A DNA stretch of 64,000 nt. Source: Ancylostoma caninum (lineage: Eukaryota; Nematoda; Chromadorea; Rhabditida; Ancylostomatidae). The stretch covers positions 806,001 through 870,000 of the forward strand of contig JBAJFG010000492.1 of NCBI GenBank assembly GCA_037903475.1. The letters run 5' to 3'. Made by a program: the position numbers and the translations under genes. This document shows, one piece after another, positions 46,701-59,100 of the stretch. Under the pieces are notes generated by a model that was given only the letters and a program-made list of their open reading frames with translations, had not been told where the DNA came from and did no database searches. Numbering within the stretch: position 1 is the stretch's first letter; each line of letters starts with the position of its first letter.

Positions 46701-48016
46701 CCATTTCTCGTGGCACTATACCTGCGGGACAAACGCAAAGATGGGTGGAGTTGGCGCGCCTATTCCGCCTTTAGTCGCGCCTTATTCTGCATTTGACCTG
46801 CCATGATCCTGCTACGGGGGTGGCAGGATTAAGGCAGGTCATGTTCTATTGCAACCGGTGACTACAAAAATGAGTGGGCACGTATGTGCGCCAGCGCTCA
46901 TCGAGCCGGACATCTGCGGCGAGACGGATTTTCCCGTATGCGGGCGTCGGCACGCGACCGCATCCATCTTGTCTAGCCAAACGGTACACTGTGCTACAGT
47001 TTTAACCGGGCCTCAGTTGGCCAGACAAGTCCCGTAGGGGTCGTCTAGTCTCCGCCACCGCGGAGACTAGACTAAGCCTTCACAGCCGTCTGCTGGCTTA
47101 TATACATACACTTCGATTGCCATATGGCAATGGAGAAAAAAAAAACAGGGTGCAGAAATACCTGCATATACCCTGCCTCATGCTCACAGCAGGCTTTCCT
47201 GCTCCATCCACACCTTCAGCAAGTATTCCTGCTCCCGCGACTACCTGCTGGAAGCCTGCATCGGCCAAAAGTGGGCGGCTTCGCCGGCGCTCCTAATGCC
47301 CGAATGTCTGTGCAGGTATGATGGTGCACAGATTTGAAGTCAGCGTCGAGAGCTGCATGGGACTGCCTACATCCTGCTAGGAAAGGCTACATTGAGGGGA
47401 GAACTTCTGTCTGGTTAAGATAATGATACGCTAGAAACTTTTCAAATAACACAACTTACCTTTTTTGTAGGTACTGTCTTTATTCGAGTCCCCGTTATAT
47501 TGAAAATGAGGGCCGCCTAGTCGAATTCACTTTTTTGAAATTTCACCAAACTGTTTTCGAACATTTCAATACATTTCTGCGTTTTCAGATACACCTTCTT
47601 CATTGTTCTATACCCTCTCGGGGTTACTGGCGAGCTTCTGACGTTGTTTGGTTGTCTTCCCGAGGTAGGTGTTTAATATCGTCTGTTCCTTACTTTATGG
47701 TGTTCCTGTCATTGTTTGCTTTCATTTCGTTCAAGGTGGCAGAAAAGAAGTACTATACCATTGAAATGCCTAACCCTGCAAATATGGCTTTCTCATTCTA
47801 CGCAGTATTGATTGGTTCGGCCTTGTTCTACCTTCCGGGTAGGTCCACTTTCTCCATCTTTCCCTGTACACTTAACATATTCTTTACATTATTTTTTTTT
47901 GCCGCTTTGTCTTCAACAGAGTTGATTTTGCTGCAGGTTTCCCTCAACTCTACCTGTACATGTTTGCTCAGCGTAAGAAGGTGCTGTACATCGAAGCTGC
48001 AAAGAAGAAGCAATAG
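43714..48016 (+). CDS. hpo-8: very-long-chain (3R)-3-hydroxyacyl-CoA dehydratase (HACD/PTPLA)
   Basis: Seven exons: 43714-43766, 43884-44001, 45663-45770, 46125-46246, 47589-47664, 47736-47838 and 47937-48016. All introns are GT-AG and phases agree, giving 660 nt or 219 residues, the usual family length. It catalyses the third step of the ER fatty-acid elongation cycle, dehydrating 3-hydroxyacyl-CoA to trans-2-enoyl-CoA. Family marks are YLFVYNAVQVLGW (start), TEVIRYSYYA (about 111-120) and YTFFIVLYPLGVTGELLTLF, which holds the catalytic Tyr142 and Glu149, seven apart as in yeast Phs1. The end AAKKKQ fits a KKXX ER-retrieval signal. Six membrane segments are expected. Introns 2 and 4 (1.66 and 1.34 kb) are swollen by repeats. 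The start could be up to 34 codons earlier in the same open frame, but the position relative to family members favours 43714. Confidence 0.93.
44380..45356. mobile_element. TIR element in hpo-8 intron 2
   Basis: About 100-bp inverted ends: gccacag ... cagaaacttaatgacggtc, cacttgatccgaccgtaccc and ctgcgcatcaaagtcctt on the left. The reverse complements are at 45252-45350 on the right. The left arm has an extra tandem copy of the cacttgatccgaccgtac block and a longer G run. The inner 700 bp has only unsupported frames. The outermost few bases are uncertain. Confidence 0.8.
45382..45540. mobile_element. 159-bp MITE in hpo-8 intron 2
   Basis: gaaaagataggcggattccgtg at the left pairs with cacggaatccgtcttatcttttt at the right, with one or two mismatches. 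The core is GC-rich and non-coding. It ends about 120 bases before exon 3. Confidence 0.75.
46796..47340. repeat. dispersed repeat in hpo-8 intron 4
   Basis: It starts with an imperfect hairpin (gacctgcc ... ggcaggtc, 46796-46841). The stretch 46985-47130 is a relative of 22693-22850, with cttatatac, gtctccgcc...cggagac and a catatggcaatgg palindrome. The later part is built of diverged cagcaggctttcctgctcc-like words. No coding support. Confidence 0.55.
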
Positions 48017-48183
48017 ACAGAATAGTTGCGTTGTAGTCAAGTGAGACTTGCCTCGTATCTTACTTAATGGTTTGTGACCTCTGCCTAAATGCATTTCTAT
48101 ATGTTCGAAGTCATTTTACGGTTATAGCGTGCCAGGGCTTCTGCCAAAATGTGCTTGCGCCAAAAAGGTAATAGCTGTACTCT

Positions 48184-48189
48184 AATAAA
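48184..48189 (+). terminator. hpo-8 polyadenylation signal
   Basis: A canonical aataaa lies 168 bases after the stop codon, within tctaataaaagattt. Confidence 0.75.
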
Positions 48190-49262
48190 AGATTTATTTG
48201 TTGAAGTGCATTAATCAGCCTCGACTTCTACTCTAGACTGTACTCGGACTGTCGCGATAGAAGTCCGACAGAGTAAGCTATAAAATCGTAGAAGCATAAG
48301 CTTGGGGAATAAAGAAAAAGGGACACCATATCTAGAATCAAACACCCTGACATGCGGCAGCGGCTTGTATCATAGCTGTGAATGGAAAGTTTTTTGTTCC
48401 GTCCGGCGGTTGAAATTGTAGCTTTGCTGTCTTTTTTCAGAAAAATATCTTCCAGGATTTGATTCACGAGTAGTCATGCAGATTGTAACATTTATCTTCG
48501 TTGCGTTACGGTCTACAACGGGGAATGCGCGTAACAAAAAAAAATTTGTAGACCGTAAACCGTAATTTTCCAAATTCGTCGTGATCGTAACTCGTAACTG
48601 AAGTTCCGAGTACCACTGATAAGATACAGGAAATTTCAATTCATTCCATCACAAAGCCATTCTCATATTTTGACCGCTCTACTGCGATATCGCTCCTCAC
48701 ATGACTTCGCTATGTTATCCATAGGGGAGTAACATTATGATGAAGAGACGTTTGTTTCGGTATTTTTAGCAGCTATCTATCAGGTCGTCGGAAAACTTTC
48801 CGCCATTCTCTTCCCTTTTTCGCCAATCTTTTCGCACTTGTCCAGGGACTTTCTATTCAAAACATATGTAAATGCTGGGCAATAGTCTTTTCGCACCGAA
48901 TTTCCCTCTGCAATCCGTCGTGGTTATGGCTGCAAAAATCGTTATCGACTAGAAGCATGTTCGACTGCTCTTGCTTTGAGAATTCATAAAACACGGTAAC
49001 GAAAGCGATGCGGCAAAAGATTTATGTCATAAGATAGGCCTCTCCACTGGCTCTTAATTGTTGGTTATGTTGAAAAAGAACAAAAAAAAAATTGAAAAGA
49101 GAGCTCAAAAATGGCTGGAAACTTTTCCGACAAACTAATAGTTCTAATAGAATCACTATTTTTCATTGCTGCAGAAGAGAAAGTTTTGTTTAATTTGGTC
49201 AGTGTTTCTGGAATCAACACGGTCGATACTTCTGTCTCCGTGCTAAACAAGAAATCCAATCT
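48190..49262. other. no gene recognised
   Basis: 48500-48580 contains a small inverted pair around ttacggtctaca / tgtagaccgtaa. Nothing else is supported. Confidence 0.4.
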
Positions 49263-49464
49263 TCCGGGGTCGATGAATTGGTATCAGGGTAGGCTGCTAG
49301 GATCAAACTGACTTGGCACATGTGTCCACAGAATGTCACTATATAGGGCACATAACGCAATCACTGCCTCTGTGATTATCAGATCAAGTCGGGATAGGAA
49401 CGAAACGGAAACAAGTCTATTGCATTTTTTTCCTTTTATTATCGAATGCGTGGTGCATCCAGGA
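49263..49464 (+). mobile_element. SINE fragment, copy 3
   Basis: It matches the body of the SINE at 31072-31354: tccggggtcg, aattggt, actgacttgg, agggcacat, gcctct and then tcgaatgcgtggtgcatcc. The tRNA-like head is missing and about 50 bp of unrelated sequence interrupts the 3' part. Confidence 0.75.
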
Positions 49465-49997
49465 AGAAGATTATTTCTTGTATTCTATCATCCTCGTTTT
49501 TTGTTTTTGGGAAAGTTTTCGAAGGCGGGAAAGGCTTGAAGGATAGGTTGTACGCCCACGATATGGTATGATTCACCGGGGAACATAGCTGTAAAGATAC
49601 TAGAGAAGTAGAGAACGCGAGAAACAGTGCTTCGTTCGGGGAGGTAGCCGAGAAATGCATGAGCACAAATACTCAATTATCATCGCTTCTGAAACGGGCT
49701 ATAGCTTAGCTTCGTCAGGAGAATAAAGCTAAAAATGTCGGTACTGATGCTCTTGCGGCACATGTGGTATGTATACAGGGCCTGGCAAAAGTATTGACCG
49801 CCTTTTGCGACACATAAGTTATATAGAAAATCGGAATTGGATGAAAGACCAAGTGTAACCGTTCTGTTGCCTAGAATCCTGAGAACAGTGTAAAACTAAG
49901 ACATGCATGTATTCAACCCATTTTATCCCTAATTTTGCCAGTCGTCAAGAGGCAATACGGGAGAAGGTTTCATTGCTGCGGTGTAAGTGGTCATCTC
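49465..49997. other. no gene recognised
   Basis: At 49776, after TA, cagggcctggcaaaagtatt resembles a Tc1-type terminus, but I found no partner end. Confidence 0.35.
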
Positions 49998-50124
49998 TGG
50001 GGTGTGGAGCGTTATACCTGCAAAGGGCGGTGGCACGAAGCTCTTCGATTGGCCGGTTGCGTGTATTGACCAATTCAAGAACTTTCCCGTGCCGCCCTCT
50101 CCGGGTATAACGCTCCACACCCCA
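49998..50124. repeat. 127-bp hairpin element
   Basis: tggggtgtggagcgttatac at the left is matched exactly by gtataacgctccacacccca at the right. The inner parts (agggcggtggcacg / cgtgccgccct, gattgg / ccaattc) pair less perfectly. It could be a tiny MITE or a long RNA hairpin. Confidence 0.78.
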
Positions 50125-50830
50125 TTTCTGACTTGATCCGGAGTTTTTTCTGAGGTGTTTTTGTGGAATGGGAACAGTGTTATGAAATAGCATATGTCAA
50201 GCCTACCACAAATCCGCTAATGAAAAGTACCAGCTGCTCCTGTCTATGCTATGATTTAACTTTGTTTCCGTATTTGTCAACGGCGCAAAGAAGCTTCATA
50301 TCATTTCTTTTGGATCCAGTGCAAAATCAGCGCATGCCCGAAAAAACGATATTCGGCAGAAGCGCACTTCCCGTAGGATCGATTATAGGTTTAGAAGTGA
50401 GCCGTTTCTTTTCTGGGAAGATTTTTCTCCAGCTTACAACGTGAACACAGCGAAGGAAGGAAGCACAAGAAATCATTCGTGAGCTCTCCAGTTCCAAATT
50501 AGCGATCACAGTACTCCTCCAGTTCCGAACAGTTGGGTTGCACCACATGGACGCTGTGAAGCAGCAAGCATGTGCTACATCGCACCAGAGTATGAGCTTG
50601 CGTGTGGCTTGTTTACAAGGAACAAAAGATGAATTCGACGACGGTCTCTACGGCGCATCACTTACGTCCCACCTTGTGTTTTTCTTTGAGCTGCCCTTAG
50701 AATGGAGATAAAATTGACCGGACATAGTCTCATATTGTTCGCTATATTGTTTTCTGTATGTTGTGAAGAAACCCGTCACATCTACGCCAAATATTATGTT
50801 TACTGAGGCCTATGCCATCTATGCCAAATA
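50125..50830. other. no gene recognised
   Basis: No supported feature. Confidence 0.4.
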
Positions 50831-52094
50831 TTAGGTTGTTGCGAAATTAATTGCCGAAGTGGACACACCAGTTCAAAGTGTTTTAACTCGGCTCAAACAC
50901 AAATTTTTTCATCGCTTCAGCAACCGTTCAAGTCAGTAGATCCTCCCTGACAATTCTACGAGAACTGCATGCCTCCACTACTAAAACCGAGATCACAAGG
51001 ATCCGCAAATTTTTGGAAGGCGATTTCAGCATGCTCCAGATCAGCAATCTGCTGCTGTCGCAAGATTGCATCTGGAGCTCGGAAAAAAGACCTACGGTGG
51101 GGTAATGGTCTGAGGAATGAGGTCAATGAGTGAGAGCCTTGATGCCTTACTACATCGGTTTTGTCGTGTGAATTTTGGAGAGTGAGGCTTCACGTTACTT
51201 TGGAAAAGGGGGAAATCAGTTTTTGTTCGCCACTGCCGACCACATCCATAGCAGATTCGCTGGTATCAACTCGAAAGTACAATACCAGGACTCTGATGTT
51301 GGTGCTTGACTAGGTTGGAGGAGACTGTAGTGGATCACACTGTTACAGCATCACCATACTCCTGACACAACCTCCCTAGTGCGAAGACTTGATTTAGAAA
51401 AGTTGGAGATGGGAGGAAATGTCTACCGAAACGGATTCACGTTTCTTTTTATCGCACAGGAACCGAGCTCCATTGATAGCCTTTACGCCTTGTGGAAATG
51501 GGTAGTTTTTGAGGCGAGAAATTAAGTTAGAAAAGATGACACAGCGGGTGAGACGCTTGTCATTTGTCAGATCGTGGGGTGTTCACTTCCGCACTTTTCT
51601 TGTCATGTCGATTGAAGTCAAATGTTTTGAAACTGTAGCATAGTGAGCCCCCATCCCTGCCCTCAAAGTCCAAATGGTTGGACCCGGATTAGGTTCCACG
51701 ACTCTTCACAACACTTGATCGTCACAGAACAACCTGTGGTCACAACCATGGTTGCTTTGGGGATCAAAATCGACGGAAGAAAAATTTGCGACCGAATAGC
51801 TCACTGCCCATTTGGAAGGCGATTCGAAGCCAAAACAAATGCAAGATTACCGCATGCATCCGACAAAGAATGATCGAGTTTGAAGTCATGAACCATAATC
51901 ACCCGAAAATCACGTCGGCTCATGATTTGTTCGCGACTTCACAAAAGAGCTAGCCAGAATATTTAAGTAGCATTCGAAAGAGGAGGAAAAGCCCTATCAG
52001 GAGGTCACATAAATTGGGCTGAAGTTGCTCAAATCGGACAGAAGAGAAAGGTTCAAGTGAGCATACCCCAAAACGACAATTCATAACAACCTGA
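50831..52094 (-). mobile_element. mariner element A, copy 2
   Basis: The ends are ttaggttgttgcgaaattaa and caattcataacaacctga, flanked by TA (50829-50830 and 52095-52096). At 1264 bp it has normal mariner length. It aligns along its full length, in reverse, with 25777-27612 minus the nested insert, for example tacagtttcaaaacattt, cgacagcagcag and ctgctgatctggagcatgc on the minus strand. Transposase frames are shattered by stops; it is an old copy. Confidence 0.88.
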
Positions 52095-53036
52095 TACTTT
52101 CAGGAGCCATCCCAAGTGGGCAATACTTCTGCCGTACCCTGTAGTTTTACCCCTAGCCCAAGCTCTACAAAGGGGCTCTTCTCTTGTCTTCATTTGAGGT
52201 TTTGTTACGGAATCTAAGCCATCTTCTGTGAATCGTTAAAAAAATCTGCAGAAAAAATATGACTGGAAATCGTAATTACGCAATACCTGCTCTACAGCTT
52301 TAGGAACGTGGGAGCTGTAAAATATTGACTTCGTTCTCTCTACGCTCTCGTCAAAGGAACCGTCAATAAATTTATGATCAGTTATAACACATAATAAGTT
52401 GGGCTAAACGCGTTTGCTGACCAGGTCCGTTTCGCCAAAATCGACTGTAAGGTTCTTTAGTTCTCCCTTAGTCTTTAGCTTGGACGCGGAATCTTTCGTG
52501 TTGGTTATGTTGCAATCAGTATGCATTCTATGGCATTCACTTGTGAATCAGTTGGATTCTTCTGAGTCGGTTTCTGAATCAATAATAAAACTGAATTATT
52601 CGGTTTTTTGTGGCCTTGATGTGGTCCCTAGAAAGTAACAGTAGGTACCATAGTACACATAAAAACTATTCGTTATTTTCTCACAGCATTCTAAATACAC
52701 GAGGGTGCACGCTGCCGATGCCTGACTTGGGACATTGTTGTTTGAATGTTATTTGTGGGATTGCTGTCTGGACACTACGGAAAAAGGATGCCGAAGAGAA
52801 CAAGAGGCGTCGCGCATATCCACAAAAATTCAGACTTCACTCGTTAACAAAATTTCGAAGCTGCAAGTCATTTTTTGTCCGTGACAGTTTATAAACTAAC
52901 GTGTGTTTACATATGTGTGCATATACGTATGGAGCTTCCGCTGGCCTTGAAAAATACTTTTTCGAGGTTAGAAGATTTTTGACATTATTACACAATGTTT
53001 ATGTACCATGTTTTTGGAGAACATGAGATGATATGG
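52095..53036. other. 3' side of the Srd gene; no other gene recognised
   Basis: A plus-strand frame at 52610-52894 follows an acceptor-like ttttctcacag but has no family match. Nothing else is supported. Confidence 0.35.
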
Positions 53037-53042
53037 TTTATT
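53037..53042 (-). terminator. Srd gene polyadenylation signal
   Basis: AATAAA on the minus strand about 144 bases beyond the stop codon at 53186. Confidence 0.55.
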
Positions 53043-53185
53043 CATTTTGCTGTTATTCAACGTTCTTATTAATGGTTCTTGTTCTACAGAAAGTAGTCTG
53101 ACGAAAATGATCCAGCTTGCTCGTCGTAGTAGACCGGTTTGTTCGCGTTTATTAACGGCGTCATTCCGCGTACTTTCGTCTGCAG

Positions 53186-56100
53186 TTATTTCATCGTAGA
53201 ATGCATAGCAGTCGCATCGCTCTTTGAAGCGTCGGATACCTTTATAGGAATGCCGAGTAGTCGACGAACAGCTAGGTTGAATGGTTTCACGAAGTATAGT
53301 GTAACTACTGGACTTGCTGCTGGATAGAAACTGAAACTAAGGGATTATTTTCGACTGTTGGCTCCTTGTACAACATGCATCACACAGCACAGCAGGCGCG
53401 GTCATTCCGAAGTGACTCGTTGTCACACCTTCTGCTTGTATTTTTTCAAATGTCGCCAACCTGAATAGAACGTAGACGAGATACTCTATTATGGTAAAAT
53501 TAATAAATTCAAGATGATACAGGCCATATATAGTGATCGGGGGAAAGATGAAGAGCAGAGGTAGTGAAGCTTGGATAATAAGAGCCTAAAGTTTTCCATT
53601 ATCAATATCACTAAAAATTTTGTAGTCAGCGATTTTATTCAGTGTAGAGTGGGAATACTTCCTCTATTCTGTACTGTATAAGAGCTGTTAAATGTGTACC
53701 TGCATCAGTCGTTTGTGTCCTTTGACTGTTCCTTCACGCATGTTCTGAAAATATGAAATGAGAAATTATGCAGAACAGTGCTGCTATATGTCGTTTCCTT
53801 ATGTATTGAGTTGGTACAAAAGTTTTGCACCAAATTTTACACCTTTTTTTCGAATAATCATAACACTATTGTTCATGGATGGAACCTGGTCTGCCAGTAT
53901 TCATACTTGAAAAGTAGTAGGACATCCTACCACATTCTACATATTGCCAAAGGATTCAGTTTAAGAACAAAAAATTCTGGGTCGAGAAACATGCTGAACT
54001 CTTCTGTTGAGATTTTCTTGAAGTAGTTTTGTTCCTTTCGTTAGTAACGCTGATGAACTTCTCGACGTCGTCGGTCTGCCGCTGGCGATACCTGGCCAGC
54101 CGGTTCATGAGGCGTTCGCCTTTTGCGTCTACCTCCTTGATGATGTTGTCACAGAGCTCGACCTTCCTGGCTGCCACACTTTTCTTTGCTGCTGTCGTCT
54201 TCGCTCGCAGGTATATCTGCCCTTTGTCATAAGTCTTGTCATCAAGGAGTACGTGGTAGAGACTTTTCTTCTCGCTCTTTTTCATCTTCACTTCACCTGT
54301 TCATAGTGACAAAGCTGAGGTGAAACTTGAAAAACTCCACAAATGCTGGATAGGCCGGAATCCGGAAGTAACTCTTTGCCACTAGAAACACAGCGGCATT
54401 ATTAAAGTTGACCAAAAAGTATTCTCCGTCTCTCAGCCGATCCAAACGCACAATGCACGTAAAGGTACTTCAGCCATCAAGTGAGACTATCAATAAGAAG
54501 ATATTCAATTAGTCATTTCACAATGCAGTGCAAATAATGGTAGGGTTGTGTCTTGTTCACTACCTTATCTCAACTTGAGCTGTGCTTGGCTTGTTTTGCA
54601 TGACCGACTTCCTCGTTGTACATCGTTTGTATTATTGTGCTACCACGTCTTTATCTCTGTCCTTTGGTTTTCTGTTTTGTCCACTTTTCTTACAATTTTG
54701 CTATGAAATGTAATAAACATAACATAAAATAACATAACCATGGAGACAATTTGGCGGCAAACGGTGGACATCATGGAATGTTGTCATCGAGCGCCGCGCT
54801 TCTATGCAATCAGCCTAAACTCACGCCCCCACCGTGCATATTTTTCATTTAGGGACGCGCATCATCTCTCCAATCAGAGTATCCATTTACTACTTCACTT
54901 TTGAAAGAAAAAAAACTCACCCTCGTGTTAAGGGCGAGATAACCATGAACTTTTTTGTAGAAATAGATGACCAGCACATAAATGGGAAACATTGGTAGAA
55001 CAATTGAGGCAAGCGTAATAACAGTTAGAGGACTTTCGATCATATGATTTCCAGATACGACAAAATCAGTGAGATTATATTCAGGTTTGTTGACAGACAA
55101 GTACTCTCTTATAAAATCAGCATCAGTCTCCGAGAAAATGAACAGTATCTGAAATACTTATGATTACTTAGTTTGAATAAGCGCTACCCCTCATCAATGT
55201 TTTTTTTTGTGGATGCATATTTCCGAACACTAATCATTCTAAATGTTGAACTCACATGTTGTGCGAATGCGATTAGCCATAGTGCAAAGCACAATAGCAC
55301 ACAGTCCCTGATCCTGGGCATTGGACGTATCAGTACATGATACCGAAACCCGAAGGATAGAGGGTATGATAAAAACATGTAGAACAGAGCATGAAGTTGC
55401 ACGCAATAGGCCATGTATGATACTTGTGAGCCAAAGAATGCTGCTGGCCCCAGAGACACGTAGGCAAACGCCCACTTATTTGGAATTATCCTGTAAATGT
55501 ATAACGAAGTTTCTCCACCAGCTACTACTGTTGAGGCTAATCTTGAATGTCTGTGAAGGGATCAGAGACAGAAAGTTTTCTATGTTTGTGCTTGGACTTA
55601 GGCAGTGGACATGTTCTGGATATAAATGATATATTTGTGCAGCAGTAATACAACTACAACAAAAAGGGTCACGGACGACTCAAAATCGTGGAACCACTAC
55701 GATGCTGGAACCAAGGGAACTAAAAAGGAGAATCCAAGAATCCATTAATTCTCTTTTTGTTGTATAATAAAAGAGTAATTGAGTGGCCGGGGCCGGAATA
55801 AAAGGCGCCCCGGATTGTCTTGGGGGGGAAGCCCTCCCTTTCTCCTTTCTTGTCCGCTATGTTGTCTCTCTATCCCTGAGATGCCGTTCCTCTCCTTTTC
55901 TTCTTCCGGTGTCTCTGGTATCCTCTCTTGTAAGATGTTGTGATGTGGCTGGCCTAATAAATGGTGTGGGTACGTGTTGGAAACACACTAGAGAAAGAAA
56001 GACTATCCCCGTTGGTTAAGGTCATCTTACGGCCGTTTCACTCGCGTATCCGTTCTCACCCATAGATAAAAACTCGGACAAAGTTACAACAACAACGGCG

Positions 56101-59100
56101 ATGACCTTACATGGAGGTTCCGGCGTTTTTTTTTCTATAGGCTGGGGACAATACATAAAGACACGCGAACCCCTGTAGGATAACACCGCACTAGCACGCA
56201 GCGACAGATCGGCAACAATCGAGGTGAGATTTTCGCTATCCCTCCACCCCCCCCCCCCTCCTACCTCGCTAGCGTCTGGCTATAAGACGCGTAACTCCCC
56301 CTCCCCTGCTCCTAATCGGTTTAGGATATAACTTTGGACATTAGGGGGAACTAAAATGTAGGAATCGTTTTTTGATCTCGAGGAGCAGATAAAACCTGGC
56401 CAGATAGTGCCGCTCCCATTTTTTTGTGAGCACCTTGAAAAATGCGCATGAAAGAAAAAAAACTAGTAGCCAGAAAAAAAACAATAAAAGAAAATGTAAT
56501 TTTTCAGAGCACGGAGGGATACGAGCTTCTCAAGTACCTCAACAAACAAGAAAAATCACACCTACCCGACAAGCCGAGCGAGGAAACAAGAGAATGGCGG
56601 GAACGCCAGATGAAGAACCTGGCGGTCGCACCGCCAGTCGCAAATAGCCCGCTAATCATTGTCTATTACCTCCCATGGTTAATTCAGTCCCTCAGCCGGA
56701 AATTCATGGAGGAACTACACCATCATATCATAGAACAATGGACACGCCGCATACTTGACCTCACCATGACCCTATATAACGGCTCGTGCGGCGACGAAAT
56801 CGATTTCAGAAATAACTGGGCACTCCGAACCGATGTGAGCGCGAGAAGCTACCGCTTCCCGTGCAGATATTGCGAGGTCCGCCCCCACACACTCGAAAAC
56901 TATCTCGAGGAGCGGTTCGGGGCGAGCCTCCGCTACCCCAAGGCGCCGCTTCTTGAAATCAGGGGGAGAGGGCGCCCACAGGCGTTCGCCTTGGAGCAGC
57001 TTTGGGTTATCCTACCGCGCCTCCCCCCACCCTACTGTACCCACCCCCACTCACCGAACATTCGGACGAACCCTGGGAAGTGGAAAAACCGAAGAAGACC
57101 CCCCGGGGACGGAAAATAGTACACTGAAACCACGACCCCCCCCTCCCCATGGGAAACATGAAAGCATACGACCCCCTCTACCGTACTGTGTGGAGATTGC
57201 CACAAGAGGACGATGAGTGTTTTCGCCATAAACCTATTAAACAACCAACCCCCTCATTCCAGCAGACAGCATATCAGTGGTACCAAGGAACCGAGGACCC
57301 GGAGGACACGGATTCAAGCGACGGTAGTGACCAAGAAAGTTCCGGGACGGAACTTCAAAACGACCGTGGGATGTGCAGCAGTAATACAACTACAACAAAA
57401 AGGGTCACGGACGACTCCAAATCCTGGAACCACTACGATGCTGGAACCAAGGGAACTAAAAAGGAGAATCCAAGAATACATTAATTCTCTTTTTGTTGTA
57501 TAATAAAAGAGTAATTGAGTGGCCGGGGCCGGAATAAAAGGCGCCCCGGATTGTCTTGGGGGGAAGCCCTCTCTTTCTCCTTCCTTGTCCGCTATATTGT
57601 AGCTCTCTCTATCCCTGAGATGTCATTCCTCTCCTTTTCTTCTTCCGGTGTCTCTGGTATCCTCTCTTGTAAGATGTTGTGATGTGGCTGGCCTAATAAA
57701 TGGTGTGGGTACGTGTTGGAAACACAATAGAGAAAGAAAGACTATCCCCGTTGGTTAAGGTCATTTTACACTCGCGTATCCGTTCTCACCCATAGATAAA
57801 AACTCGGACAAAGTTACAACAACAACGGCGATGACCTTACATATTAATACATATATATTTCGTTTTCGATCATGGTCTGTGAGCGTGTATCATAGTGAGA
57901 GGAAAGGGGCGTAACCATGCGACTATGTTTGGCGCATTTGAGCTGCAGGCCACGCCCATTTGTTTGAAATCCTACGGTGTCAAATACATACAACACGGTA
58001 TATACATATGTGGCCTCGTACTAGTTCAAACAGAAGGGGGGGGGGGGTGAACAGAAGGGGCGGCCCAAATACGCCAATGAGAGTCGTCTGGATACACTTC
58101 TTTTCCTCACGATGATACACACCTTTGGTCTGTCATTGGTTAGCAATACACCAACGATCTCTCATCCCTCAGAAACTTGTGAGAATATGTGCACTTCCTG
58201 GAATGGCACCAGTGCCAACCTCAACGTCTATGTGCCGTTTCCTGCAGTGGTTCACGAACACTTTTCACCCTCATGCATTGCGCGAATCCGTTTTGCTCCT
58301 TTGAACATAGGGGAAAACAACCAAACGTGGTTGAAAATGTGCCCTGACTCGCATTAGCACCTTATGGGTCATCTTGGATTAAAGCTGAACTATCCTTCTT
58401 GGGAAAAGACCGGGAGCAGCGGTTTTCTATACGCCGTCTCACCAGGAGCAGACGCGGGAGGGTGATAAGTGTCCGATAATTCCTGCAGTAGTGCCTGAGC
58501 CTTTATCAAAGCCGGTGAAATCCAAAATCCGGGATCCAAACCCAATTGCATCTCCATAATAGTCCAAAGAGGTTCCCACTCGACCACCTCACAGCTGTAT
58601 TGTTGTAACAGGTAATCAATGATGTGTTCTCCTGAGCTTCTCTGGATCCATTTGGCAAAAAAAAGATGAACATATATCAGTACCATATTGGACAATGTCT
58701 CCAATAATAGATGTCTCATTTCGATTCCTATGGCTACCCACGCGCACAACCGTTGTCAGCTTTGGATTAAGTTACAGGAATAAAATTCGAAAGTATTGCG
58801 GCACTTTGATGTATCACCTGATCTGGGTGCCTACTCATTCCAAACCGAGTCAATGAAGTCACATCCCACAATTTACTCAACTCTGCCAAAAATTGTGACA
58901 TTTTTGTTTTAGTTTAACGGAAAAAGGGAGAGCGGTGAGTTCAGACATATTTTTCCTTTTTTCTTCAGACCGCAACTTTTGCGTTTTCGTATTAGCTGGC
59001 ATTTAGTGCAGATTTTGTCTTTCTGTATCTCGAGAACATTAACAGCGGCATTACAATTTTCAGTTGCAAATCAGAATCCCCTATTACAAGCAGAAGTGGA

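Larger units (their letters stand above)
55636..57841 (+). mobile_element. non-autonomous LTR element in Srd intron 1
   Basis: Two direct repeats (55636-56111 and 57372-57841) begin TG and end CA. They are flanked by the 4-bp direct repeat tatt (or 5-bp atatt, because the last A of the LTR is ambiguous) at 55632-55635 and 57842-57845. Just after the left repeat comes tggaggttccggcg, a primer-binding-site-like sequence starting with the obligatory TGG. The 1260-bp interior is GC-rich, unlike its neighbourhood, and has two ORFs but no reverse transcriptase, integrase or protease. The purine tract expected before the right LTR is weak (gtggga). It lies antisense to the receptor gene. Confidence 0.85.

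Noticed and set aside
49776..49830. Tc1-like terminus cagggcctggcaaaagtatt after TA.
   Set aside because: No inverted partner was found in the window; a single short match is not enough to call an element.
53107..53327. Plus-strand frames MIQLARR... and 53139-53327, looking like a small mitochondrial protein after a good acceptor.
   Set aside because: No GT donor gives a compatible phase between the pieces, and the stretch is exactly antisense to the last exon of the Srd gene, whose frame is far better supported.
58390..58749. 119-codon minus-strand frame within Srd intron 1.
   Set aside because: Length is possible by chance, no domain was recognised, and the receptor frame is complete without it.
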